A stretch of DNA of 23,774 bases. It comes from an uncultured Verrucomicrobiales bacterium. GTDB lineage: Bacteria > Verrucomicrobiota > Verrucomicrobiae > Limisphaerales > CANJSG01. The stretch spans positions 1 through 23,774 of the forward strand of contig CAMLMI010000025.1 of assembly GCA_946480965.1 (NCBI GenBank), given 5' to 3'. Both the position numbers and the translations under genes were made by a program. Below the pieces are notes generated by a model. It saw only the letters and a list, made by a program, of their open reading frames with translations. It searched no databases and was not told the DNA's origin. Position 1 is the first letter of the stretch, and the number at the start of each line of letters is the position of its first letter. This document shows, piece by piece, positions 17,109 through 23,774 of the stretch.

Positions 17109-18200
17109 TCAGCGGTTCGCCACCAGCAGCCCGATGCCCACCGCCGCCAGGATGGCGAGCACGAGGAAGGTGATCTTCCAGAAGCTGTAGGGCCGCTCCC
17201 CGGCGATCTGGCCGGTGTAGCCGTTGACCAGCACCTGGTAGCTCTTGCGCCCGTAGTCGTAGGTCAGCAGCCAGACCGGCACGAGCACGTGCTTGAAGGT
17301 GAGCGCCGAGTATTGGGCCGAGACGCTGAGGTGCCGGTGCGTGTCGCCGGGCACCTGCGACGCGCAAAGGGAACGCACCGCCGCGTCCATCTCCTCGCGG
17401 GAACGCTTCGCGGCGGCCGAGAGGTCCACCTGGTATTGCTCCACGATCCAGCCGGCGAGATAGCCCGCGTCATACGGCTTCAGCTCCTTGGTCGGAAATG
17501 GCTCCACCTTCTCCAGCAAGGCGGCGTGGACGCCCTTGGTGCCGGGAACCAGATGGTCGTCGAAGAAGTGGTTCAGCGAACCGCTGGACCAATACCAGCG
17601 GATCTTCCGCACCTGCCGCGTCTGGCGGTTGCCCTGCGCGTCGCGATAGCTCTCGGTCTCCCAGTAGTAGTCGCCGGACTCGGCCGTCCAGTCGGCGTGG
17701 ACCTTCGCGTCGAAGGTCCAGTAGGGCAGATAGACGCCCTTCACCGTGTCGGTCAAAGCCCGCTTCTTCAGCGCGCTCGGGGCGAACCACCGGCTGGCAT
17801 ACCATTGCCGGACGGTGTCCCGCACTGCCGTCTGGGTGACGGTGAAGGCCAGCAAGCTTTCCGGCCGGATCGGAGCCAGCGTCTGCTCGTGCGGCACCAG
17901 TTGGGCGGAGCCGCAGAACTCGCAGTTCTGCCCCACGCGGTTCGGATCGAACGACGAAATGGCTTGGCAACTCTGGCACTTCACCGAGACGCGCGCGGTG
18001 TTGTAGCCGCGCTGGTCCTGGGGAATGCCGCGCAGCGCCGCCACGAGGTCGTGCTCGCGGATCTTGCCGTCGGCGGTGATCTCGGCGGGCGAGACCGTGC
18101 CGCAGAACGGGCAGACCAGCGCCTGCTTGGCCGGGTCCCAATGGGCGTCGGCGCCGCAGGCCGGGCAGTGGTATTTGTCGCGGGCGAGGAGTTCGCTCAT
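17109..18200 (-). CDS. Membrane protein with two N-terminal zinc ribbons (YdjG-like)
   Basis: The 363-residue product carries two Cys4 zinc ribbons: Cys12, Cys15, Cys30, Cys33 (CPACG, CPFCG) and Cys75, Cys78, Cys93, Cys96 (CQSC, CEFCG). A large mixed domain follows, with KGVYLPYWTFDAKVHADW and WYWSSGSLNHFFDDHLVPG. A single C-terminal hydrophobic segment (about 340-360) anchors it. The look is that of YdjG of Bacillus subtilis, which works with an SPFH protein (YdjI) and a PspA-family protein; here an SPFH gene lies two genes upstream. The start ATG at 18200 follows the aspartic-protease-like gene stop by two bases. The product name by homology is an inference; it is sometimes annotated as a primosomal or TFIIB-zinc-ribbon protein. 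Confidence 0.7.
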   Translation of the reverse strand: MSELLARDKYHCPACGADAHWDPAKQALVCPFCGTVSPAEITADGKIREHDLVAALRGIPQDQRGYNTARVSVKCQSCQAISSFDPNRVGQNCEFCGSAQLVPHEQTLAPIRPESLLAFTVTQTAVRDTVRQWYASRWFAPSALKKRALTDTVKGVYLPYWTFDAKVHADWTAESGDYYWETESYRDAQGNRQTRQVRKIRWYWSSGSLNHFFDDHLVPGTKGVHAALLEKVEPFPTKELKPYDAGYLAGWIVEQYQVDLSAAAKRSREEMDAAVRSLCASQVPGDTHRHLSVSAQYSALTFKHVLVPVWLLTYDYGRKSYQVLVNGYTGQIAGERPYSFWKITFLVLAILAAVGIGLLVANR

Positions 18201-18202
18201 GG

Positions 18203-19162
18203 CTAGCCGGATGTGGGCCAGTCGGCCATGTCCGTCCGTGGTTTGAGATACAGCGTCTTCTTCGGAAAGTTCAGCGTCACCAGATAGCGCGAGAGAAACC
18301 TCGCCCCGATCCAGCCCTCGAATGCGCCCTGCGGTTCTCGGAGCTCCCCGACCACCACGTCGCGGTGGATATGGCCCATGAACGGCAACTGCGAGAATCC
18401 CGCCACCCGCGAGTAGAGCGGCGAATTGGTCGGCGTCAGAATCCAGTCGGGGCGTTGTAGAGAAATCGTTCTCCGGAAAAGCTTCGAGGTCAGCATCACC
18501 TCCATGTTGCCGCCCGTGAAACCGGTATCGATCAGGAACCGTTCCTCCTCGCCCGGGAAAAAGCCGGCGTCGGCGAAGGCGACCGCGCCCTTGGCCCGGT
18601 TCCACGGAAACGCTCCGAAGAACGAGCGGGGGCTCCGGAGGTCCAGTGCCAACGAGCGGCCCAGGCGTGCCACGTCCAGTTGCTCCGGGTCGAGCATCCG
18701 CACCTTCTTTTCGGCGAAGTCCAACTGCATGCAGTAGTGCCGGAGCGTGTCCATCCCCACGACGCATCGCGCCTCGTAGTCGTCCCCGTGTAGCGTGGTC
18801 AACTCCTCCGTGAATGCTTCTGGCGACGACCAGATCCGCGTGCCGTTGAGAAAAAGTTTCGGAGCCGGGAAGACGCGGACCTCGTGCGGTTCGCGAAAGG
18901 CCCAGGTCATCGTCCCCGTGCCGGTCTTCTGGCCCAGCCTCGGTTCCAGCGAACGGTCGAGCGCCATCATCGGACCGCCCGTGTCGATCTCGCAGAGGAC
19001 CTCCTCTCCGTCCTCGAAGGCGAGCTTCACGCACAGGTTCGCGCTCGGGCTGGTCCAATCGACCATCGCCGTCTCGCCCGGTTGCGGCGCGACCGGGCGC
19101 GTGGCGCACGACGAAACCAGCAGCGCCATGAGCAGCGGCAAAATCGCGATAGTGGATTTCAT
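18203..19162 (-). CDS. Lipoprotein with two aspartic-protease-like (DTG) lobes
   Basis: The 319-residue product begins MKSTIAILPLLMALLVSSCA, a lipoprotein signal with Cys19. It contains two retropepsin-like units. The first has CEIDTGGPMMALD (Asp60-Thr-Gly) and later VVGMDTLRHYCMQLDFAEKK; the second has FLIDTGFTGGNMEV (Asp212) and later IGARFLSRYLVTLNFPKKTL. Each unit thus has both the DTG and the hydrophobic-Gly element of the aspartic-protease lobe. A single chain with both lobes could form a pepsin-like cleft at the membrane. Substrate unknown. An ATG at 19171 is an alternative start. It is followed two bases later by the zinc-ribbon membrane protein. Confidence 0.72.
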   Translation of the reverse strand: MKSTIAILPLLMALLVSSCATRPVAPQPGETAMVDWTSPSANLCVKLAFEDGEEVLCEIDTGGPMMALDRSLEPRLGQKTGTGTMTWAFREPHEVRVFPAPKLFLNGTRIWSSPEAFTEELTTLHGDDYEARCVVGMDTLRHYCMQLDFAEKKVRMLDPEQLDVARLGRSLALDLRSPRSFFGAFPWNRAKGAVAFADAGFFPGEEERFLIDTGFTGGNMEVMLTSKLFRRTISLQRPDWILTPTNSPLYSRVAGFSQLPFMGHIHRDVVVGELREPQGAFEGWIGARFLSRYLVTLNFPKKTLYLKPRTDMADWPTSG

Positions 19163-19256
19163 TCCGGGCATACCATCAAGCTTCAGACCACTTTTGTGAC
19201 GTTGACCTGTTTCATGACCAGATGGGATGCGAGGCGATCGAATGAATGCTTGCATA

Positions 19257-20057
19257 CTATGCGGAACGCTGAATTCGTGCCGCTTCAGAAGGGAAAGGAA
19301 CGCCATCGACGTCCCCGTTGATGGTGATGGTAAGCAATTCACGGCCACTGGCACCCTGCATTCCAACTGCCCACACGAACAGCTCTGATCCGTGGAGAGT
19401 AGGGGAGACCACAATCCCATCCTCGGCTGCCGGATACTTGTGCTTTTCCAAAAACTCCTTAGTTCCGGATATGCAGTCCTCGCCGATCAGGCACTCTTTT
19501 GAGAGCCCGGCGAGACAATGGCTAAGTATCGTCCCAGGAACCTCTCCCTCTTCGAATCGCATCACATCGGAGAACGTTCTCAAAGGGACAAAGAGCTTCA
19601 TTGTTCGAAGTTCGTGGGCGTCACCCAAATTGATTGGCTCTCGTTGGAAAAGCCGATTGAAAGCCAGATACACCACGAAGTGAAATCGAAGCTGATAACA
19701 AGACAAGTGGTTCACTGTCTCGAGCAACACGGCGCCCCGATCATCCCGCCCATCAGATGTTCTTGAAGCCGCTAGTATGCCCCCAAAGTATTCGGCAGAC
19801 AGTGTGTCCTCTCGGAATCTTCCCTCATTTATCACGGACTTCAGAACTCTCGGATTGACGACCCCTGGATCATTTAGCCTCTTGCCAGCTTTTTCCGCAG
19901 CGTTCCGAAAAATGTTATCAAGGTTTACGTTGCATTTTTCAACCAAGCCCCTGATTTCCCCGCCAACATAGTCAGCAGTAGGCCCGAGGAGCTTGTTGAG
20001 CAGGTCTTTCGAGCCGAGGACCGCTATTCCGGCACCAACGATGGCTGAAGGTTCCAT
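19257..20057 (-). CDS. Abi-alpha / DUF4393-like protein (tentative)
   Basis: The 266-residue product opens MEPSAIVGAGIAVLGSKDLL then NKLLGPTADYVGGEIRGLVE, followed by a long helical region with NPRVLKSVINEGRFREDTLS and EYFGGILAASRTSDGRDDRG. This layout resembles the Abi-alpha (DUF4393) family, linked by name to phage abortive infection, though few members have been tested. The C-terminal part (about 150-266) has mixed strands and no motif I know. The start codon is an ATG six bases after the SPFH stop, so the gene sits in the same transcript. Its base composition is visibly lower in G+C than the flanking genes (29 of 60 bases in 19561-19620), which suggests later acquisition. Confidence 0.5.
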   Translation of the reverse strand: MEPSAIVGAGIAVLGSKDLLNKLLGPTADYVGGEIRGLVEKCNVNLDNIFRNAAEKAGKRLNDPGVVNPRVLKSVINEGRFREDTLSAEYFGGILAASRTSDGRDDRGAVLLETVNHLSCYQLRFHFVVYLAFNRLFQREPINLGDAHELRTMKLFVPLRTFSDVMRFEEGEVPGTILSHCLAGLSKECLIGEDCISGTKEFLEKHKYPAAEDGIVVSPTLHGSELFVWAVGMQGASGRELLTITINGDVDGVPFPSEAARIQRSA

Positions 20058-20063
20058 CGGTGA

Positions 20064-21134
20064 TTACCCTTTCAGAAACTCCTCCAGCGCGCTCCGGGTG
20101 ATCCGGTAGGTGCTGCCGATCTTCTTCGCCTTGAGGCTGCCGTCCTGGATCGTCGCCAGCACGTCGCCTTCGCTCACGCCGAGGAGCTGGGCGGCTTCGC
20201 CTGGGCTCAGCAGATCGAGCCCGACCGGAGCGGCGGCAGGAGCCGGAGAGCCGGGGAGAGGGGGCGGATTGGTTTTGCCGGCGAAGGCGTCGTCCTTCAT
20301 CAACTGCCGGGCCATGCCGAGACCGACGGCCAGTTCCGCCGCCACGCCGGCCCCGCCTGCGCCGCCGCCCTTCTCCAGCCCCTGCGCGAGCTGGAACTTC
20401 ACGTATTGGTTCATGTCGCCGATCGCGCCCATGCTGGAGCGCTTGTCGATGGCGGTCTCGACCTCGGGCGGGACGGAGACGTTCTCGACGACGAAGTTCG
20501 TGATCTCCAAACCGTATTTCGCCTGCGTGATCGGATTGATCGCCGGGAGCAGCGCCGCGCCCAGTTCGCTGTAGCGCGTGGCGATGTCGAGCACCGGCAC
20601 GTTCGACTGCGCCAGGGCTTCGCTGAAGACCGAGATGATCTTGGACCGCATCGTCTCCTGGAATTCGTCCAGCCGGAAATGGTGGTCCGTGCCGGCGACC
20701 TCCTTCAGGAAAATGCGCGGGTCTACGATCTTGAAGTCGTAGATGCCGTAGGCCCGGGCGCGCACGATGCCGAAGTCCGGGTCGCGCATCATCACGGGAT
20801 TGGCCGTGCCCCACTTGTTGCCGGTGAAGGTGCGGGTGACGACGTAATAGACGTCCGCCTTGAACGGCACGTCGAAGGCGTATTTCCACGACGCCAGCTT
20901 GGTCAGGATGGGGATGTTGTCCGTGACGAGGCTGTGTTTGCCCGGACCGAAGGTGTCGCCGAACTGGCCGAGATAGACGAACTGGGCCACTTGGCTCTCG
21001 CGGACGATGAGCTGGGCGCCGCGTTTGATCGCCTTGTCGTCGTCCGGGAAGCGGAACGCCAACGTGTCGCGCGAATCGTCAGTCCACTCGATGACCTCGA
21101 GCGCCTGACCCTTGAGAAAGTCGAGAAGGCCCAT
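20064..21134 (-). CDS. SPFH-domain protein with C-terminal excisionase-type HTH (YdjI-like)
   Basis: The 356-residue product has an SPFH/virion-core-like domain (about 1-270). It starts MGLLDFLKGQALEVIEWTDD, and has AQLIVRESQVAQFVYLGQFG, TFTGNKWGTANPVMMRDPDF, GIYDFKIVDPRIFLKEVAGT and IDKRSSMGAIGDMNQYVKFQ. After a Gly/Ala/Pro-rich linker, residues 309-356 form a MerR/excisionase-type helix-turn-helix (LSPGEAAQLLGVSEGDVLAT with KKIGSTYRITRSALEEFL). In homologues SPFH proteins form membrane-bound assemblies. The HTH tail at first sight suggests DNA or partner binding. The start ATG at 21134 has CCTCCGCT before it; a longer upstream frame has no SPFH features. It leads the transcript that contains the Abi-alpha-like gene. 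Confidence 0.85.
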   Translation of the reverse strand: MGLLDFLKGQALEVIEWTDDSRDTLAFRFPDDDKAIKRGAQLIVRESQVAQFVYLGQFGDTFGPGKHSLVTDNIPILTKLASWKYAFDVPFKADVYYVVTRTFTGNKWGTANPVMMRDPDFGIVRARAYGIYDFKIVDPRIFLKEVAGTDHHFRLDEFQETMRSKIISVFSEALAQSNVPVLDIATRYSELGAALLPAINPITQAKYGLEITNFVVENVSVPPEVETAIDKRSSMGAIGDMNQYVKFQLAQGLEKGGGAGGAGVAAELAVGLGMARQLMKDDAFAGKTNPPPLPGSPAPAAAPVGLDLLSPGEAAQLLGVSEGDVLATIQDGSLKAKKIGSTYRITRSALEEFLKG

Positions 21135-21244
21135 AGCGGAGGCGTGATACGCCCGGCGGCGCGGCGGGTCGATTACAGATTCACCGTGGAATTCGCAGGG
21201 CCTGCGCCGGTTGCACGAGAAGCGCGTCTCCGTAGTTTCCGCCA

Positions 21245-22495
21245 ATGACGGAACTGCCCTCCTTGTTTCCCGGCACGCGCGCTGAAGCGCTGGAGCGTCT
21301 GGAAACCTTTCTGCCGCTCGCGCCCCAGTATGCCGCGAGGCGAAACCACGTGTTGGCCGGTCACCCGCACGTCTCACGCCTGTCGCCCGCGGTCCGGCAT
21401 CGGCTCGTGCTGGAGCAGGAAGTGATCGAAGCCGCCCTGGCCCGGCACCCGTTCGCGGCGGTGGAGAAGTTCGTGCAGGAAGTTTTCTGGAGAACCTATT
21501 GGAAAGGCTGGCTGGAACTGCGGCCCGGAGTCTGGCGCGCCTACCGTCAGCGGCTGGCAGAACTGACCTCAATTCCGTCCCACCCCCGCGCCGCCGCCGT
21601 GGCCGCCGGGAACAGCGGTGTGGCGATCATGGACCGTTTCGCCCGCGAACTCGTTGAGACGGGCTATCTCCACAACCACGCCCGCATGTGGTTCGCGGCC
21701 TTTTGGGTCCATGTCGAACGGTTGCCGTGGGAACTGGGTGCGGACTTCTTCTATCGCCATCTCCTTGACGCCGATCCGGCCAGCAACACCCTGTCTTGGC
21801 GCTGGGTCGCCGGCTTGCAGACAAAGGGCAAAACCTACCTTGTCCGGCGGTCCAACATGGAGAAATACGCCGACCCCGAGTGGCTAACCGATACCGCTGG
21901 GCTGGACCGGCTCGACGACGCTTTGGCCGCCCCGGCAGAGGTTCCCGAGACCGCCGATCTCGCCGTGGTGCCGTTGGAGCCGTTGCCGACCCGGTTGCCC
22001 GAAGGATTGGGGCGTGTCGGGATCTGGATCCATGGCGATGATCTGTTGCCTGAATGTTCCCCGCTCGCCGAACTCCAGCCGATCAGCGGCCGTGCGTTCC
22101 TAAGCCGGAACCTCGTCGAGCGCCACCGGCTCAGCCCTCTGCGCGAAGCCTATCTGGAGCGTGCTCTGGCTGATGCCGTGGAACGTGCCGGCCAGGCGCT
22201 CGCCGCTCCCGTCCTGTTGGAGCGGATCGAGGATCTCGCCGAGGCGGCGACGAATTGGGCCCGCGCGGATCGGCTCGATGCCGTGGTCGCATTCCAGCCG
22301 ACGGTCGGCCCTCTGCGTGACGCCTTACCGTGCCTCCAAGCCGCGCTCGAAGCCGACGGCGTCCGCCTGCTGCTCCTGCGCCGCAGCTTCGACGCCGAGC
22401 ATTGGCCGTTGGCCCGGAGCGGCTACTTCGGCTTTTGGGAACAGGTGAAACGTCGTGGCGCTGATGGAGTGGCAAGGCAGTTGGAGCTGATGTAG
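21245..22495 (+). CDS. Photolyase/cryptochrome-like FAD-binding protein with C-terminal alpha/beta domain
   Basis: The 416-residue product lacks the usual N-terminal alpha/beta domain and begins directly with a photolyase FAD-binding helical domain (about 1-215). It has FVQEVFWRTYWKGWLELRPG, ETGYLHNHARMWFAAFWVHV, DADPASNTLSWRWVAG and KTYLVRRSNMEKY, which match conserved photolyase segments. The C-terminal half (about 258-416) looks like a Rossmann-like alpha/beta domain (GRVGIWIHGDDLLPE and DAVVAFQPTVGPLRDALPCL, then LLLLRRSFDAEHWPL), i.e. the photolyase first domain moved to the end. Repair activity is not established. The gene stands alone on the plus strand; its stop is 14 bases from the convergent rtcB stop. 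Confidence 0.75.
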   Translation: MTELPSLFPGTRAEALERLETFLPLAPQYAARRNHVLAGHPHVSRLSPAVRHRLVLEQEVIEAALARHPFAAVEKFVQEVFWRTYWKGWLELRPGVWRAYRQRLAELTSIPSHPRAAAVAAGNSGVAIMDRFARELVETGYLHNHARMWFAAFWVHVERLPWELGADFFYRHLLDADPASNTLSWRWVAGLQTKGKTYLVRRSNMEKYADPEWLTDTAGLDRLDDALAAPAEVPETADLAVVPLEPLPTRLPEGLGRVGIWIHGDDLLPECSPLAELQPISGRAFLSRNLVERHRLSPLREAYLERALADAVERAGQALAAPVLLERIEDLAEAATNWARADRLDAVVAFQPTVGPLRDALPCLQAALEADGVRLLLLRRSFDAEHWPLARSGYFGFWEQVKRRGADGVARQLELM

Positions 22496-22509
22496 GTGAC
22501 CCGCCGGCC

Positions 22510-23774
22510 TCAATCCTCCGCCCGCTCGCCGTGCGGCGCCATCTTCACGATGCGCGGCATGAACTCGGCCAGCACCTCCACCAGATCGCTCTGCGCGGCC
22601 ATGACCTGGTGAATGTCCTTGTAGACGCCCGGCACCTCGTCGAGGCCGGCGGAGATGAGGTGGACGTGCCGGTCCTTCAGCACGCGGTTTACCTTGCTCC
22701 ACTCGAAGGTCTCGTTCGCCTTGGTCCGGCTCATCACACGGCCCGCCCCGTGCGACGCCGAATGCAGCGACTCGGCATTGCCCTTGCCGCGCACGACGAA
22801 GCCCGGCGTGGCCATCGATCCGGGAATGATCCCCAGCACGCCCGCACCGGCCGGCGTCGCGCCCTTGCGATGGATCACGACGTCGCGCTCCACGCCCTGG
22901 ACGACGTGGCGTTCCTTCCAGGCGAAGTTGTGGTGGTTCTCGATGTCCGCCAGCACCGGCGTGCCGAGATGTTCGGCGATGTGCCGATGGATCAAGGCGT
23001 GGTTCGCCGCCGCGTAACGGCCCATCAACTCCATGGCCGCCCAGTATTCGACGCCTTCCTCGGAATCGAGCGACAGCCAGGCCAGGTGCTTGTGCTCCTT
23101 CGGCAGGTCCGGGTGCAGCGCCATCGCGAGCTTCGAGTAGTGGTCGCACACCGCCGCGCCGGTTCCGCGGCTGCCGCTGTGGGACAGGAGCGCGACGTAT
23201 TCGCCGGGTGCCAATCCGGGAACGCCCGAGGCGCCGGCTGAATCTTCCCGAACGGTCAACGTGCCGAACTCCACGAAATGGTTGCCGCTCCCGCTCGTTC
23301 CGAGCTGCGCCCAGGCGCGATCTTTGTTGCCGCGGGTGATCTTGCTCACGGTCCAGTCCGCATCCATCACGTCGTGCTGGCGACGATCCGTGAACTTCGC
23401 GCCCACGCCGAAGCGCGTCTCCGCCTCGATGGCTGCGATCAACCGTTCGCGCTTCTTGTCGAGATCGCGCACGTGCAGGTCCAGCACGGTGAGCTTCATG
23501 CGGCAGGCGATGTCCACACCGACGGCGTAGGGAATGACCGCGCCTTCCGTGGCGAGCACGCCGCCGATCGGCAGGCCGTAGCCGACGTGCGCATCCGGCA
23601 TGAGCGCGCCCGCGACGGAGATCGGCAACTGGCAGGCGCGACCGAGCTGGTTGATGGCTTCCGGGTCCAGGCCGTCGCCCCACTGCTTCCACGGTGCCGG
23701 AGCCTGTTGGATCACGCGACCGGAGCGGAGCAGCACCTTGGCGAACTCCCCGCGCAGTTCGTCGTCCACGAAAC
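22510..23774 (-). CDS. rtcB: RtcB family RNA-splicing ligase (5' end outside window)
   Basis: RtcB joins 2',3'-cyclic-phosphate and 5'-OH RNA ends through a GMP-histidine intermediate with Mn2+ and GTP. Visible motifs: MPDAHVGYGLPIGGVLA and YAVGVDIACRMKL (metal-binding Asp, His and Cys), SGSGNHFVEFG, SHSGSRGTGA, and SASHGAGRVMSRTKA with the probable guanylylated His. The frame stays open to the right edge. A GTG at 23769 (MDDELRGEF) could be a start, but the family usually has more N-terminal sequence, so I treat the gene as partial. About 420 residues are in the window. No RNA cyclase (RtcA) or archease is visible. Confidence 0.92.
   Translation of the reverse strand, partial: FVDDELRGEFAKVLLRSGRVIQQAPAPWKQWGDGLDPEAINQLGRACQLPISVAGALMPDAHVGYGLPIGGVLATEGAVIPYAVGVDIACRMKLTVLDLHVRDLDKKRERLIAAIEAETRFGVGAKFTDRRQHDVMDADWTVSKITRGNKDRAWAQLGTSGSGNHFVEFGTLTVREDSAGASGVPGLAPGEYVALLSHSGSRGTGAAVCDHYSKLAMALHPDLPKEHKHLAWLSLDSEEGVEYWAAMELMGRYAAANHALIHRHIAEHLGTPVLADIENHHNFAWKERHVVQGVERDVVIHRKGATPAGAGVLGIIPGSMATPGFVVRGKGNAESLHSASHGAGRVMSRTKANETFEWSKVNRVLKDRHVHLISAGLDEVPGVYKDIHQVMAAQSDLVEVLAEFMPRIVKMAPHGERAED

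Noticed and set aside
18201..19109. Extension of the zinc-ribbon frame to 19109
   Set aside because: It would run over the lipoprotein gene. The ATG at 18200 gives the ribbon immediately.
21135..21572. Extension of the SPFH frame to 21572
   Set aside because: The added part overlaps the photolyase-like gene antisense and is Arg/Pro-rich.
22325..23692. 455-residue second minus-strand frame over rtcB
   Set aside because: Out of frame with the RtcB motifs and Arg-rich; a shadow.

Overview
The window is a dense, high-G+C bacterial chromosome segment made mostly of housekeeping genes on the minus strand. It holds no CRISPR array, rRNA, tRNA or insertion sequence that I can recognise. The gene set suggests Verrucomicrobiota or a related PVC-group bacterium. 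It combines a fused gamma-alpha 2-oxoacid:ferredoxin oxidoreductase, a short eukaryotic-type (type II) glutamine synthetase, an Ig-domain lipoprotein, a Uma2 protein, an SPFH/zinc-ribbon cluster and a 7-bp GGAGTTC-type microsatellite. Most start codons lack a Shine-Dalgarno sequence; several are instead preceded by a pyrimidine-rich TTCTCCGCC-like stretch. The phylum is an inference from gene content, not proven.

Layout. 1-2500: korA-korB (minus), divergent from a PII gene (glnB) that ends in a strong terminator. 2500-5030 (minus): a 127-residue kinase-like protein overlapping a PP2C phosphatase, then a secreted TlpA-type thioredoxin. 5030-6540: a 340-base intergenic region with a palindrome, type II glutamine synthetase, terminator and a REP-like inverted repeat. 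6540-12000 (minus): dapA, a frameshifted small membrane-protein gene, proA, a conserved hypothetical protein overlapping proA, a Uma2 protein, and an ATP-grasp-like protein overlapping Uma2. 12112-13695 (plus): an Ig-domain lipoprotein with a divergent trypsin-like domain. 13817-17042 (minus): an NtrC-type sigma54 activator followed one base later by a GT39-like membrane glycosyltransferase. 17109-21134 (minus): SPFH protein with an excisionase-type HTH tail, an AT-richer Abi-alpha/DUF4393-like gene, a two-lobed aspartic-protease-like lipoprotein, and a zinc-ribbon membrane protein. 21245-22495 (plus): a photolyase-like flavoprotein with apparently swapped domain order. 22510-23774 (minus): RtcB, 5' end outside the window.

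Functional themes. Nitrogen and 2-oxoglutarate: KorAB consumes or makes 2-oxoglutarate, PII senses it, glutamine synthetase and ProA/DapA use glutamate or aspartate-family carbon, and an NtrC-family regulator lies nearby. Envelope: the SPFH, zinc-ribbon and aspartic-protease lipoprotein genes resemble a membrane-stress module. Most novel candidates: the mini-kinase/phosphatase pair, the SPFH-HTH / Abi-like / DTG-lipoprotein / zinc-ribbon cluster, the two-DTG lipoprotein, the permuted photolyase, the frameshift gene with a slippery T TTT TTG, and the shared pyrimidine-rich leaders. All functions are read from motifs by eye; no database search was run.
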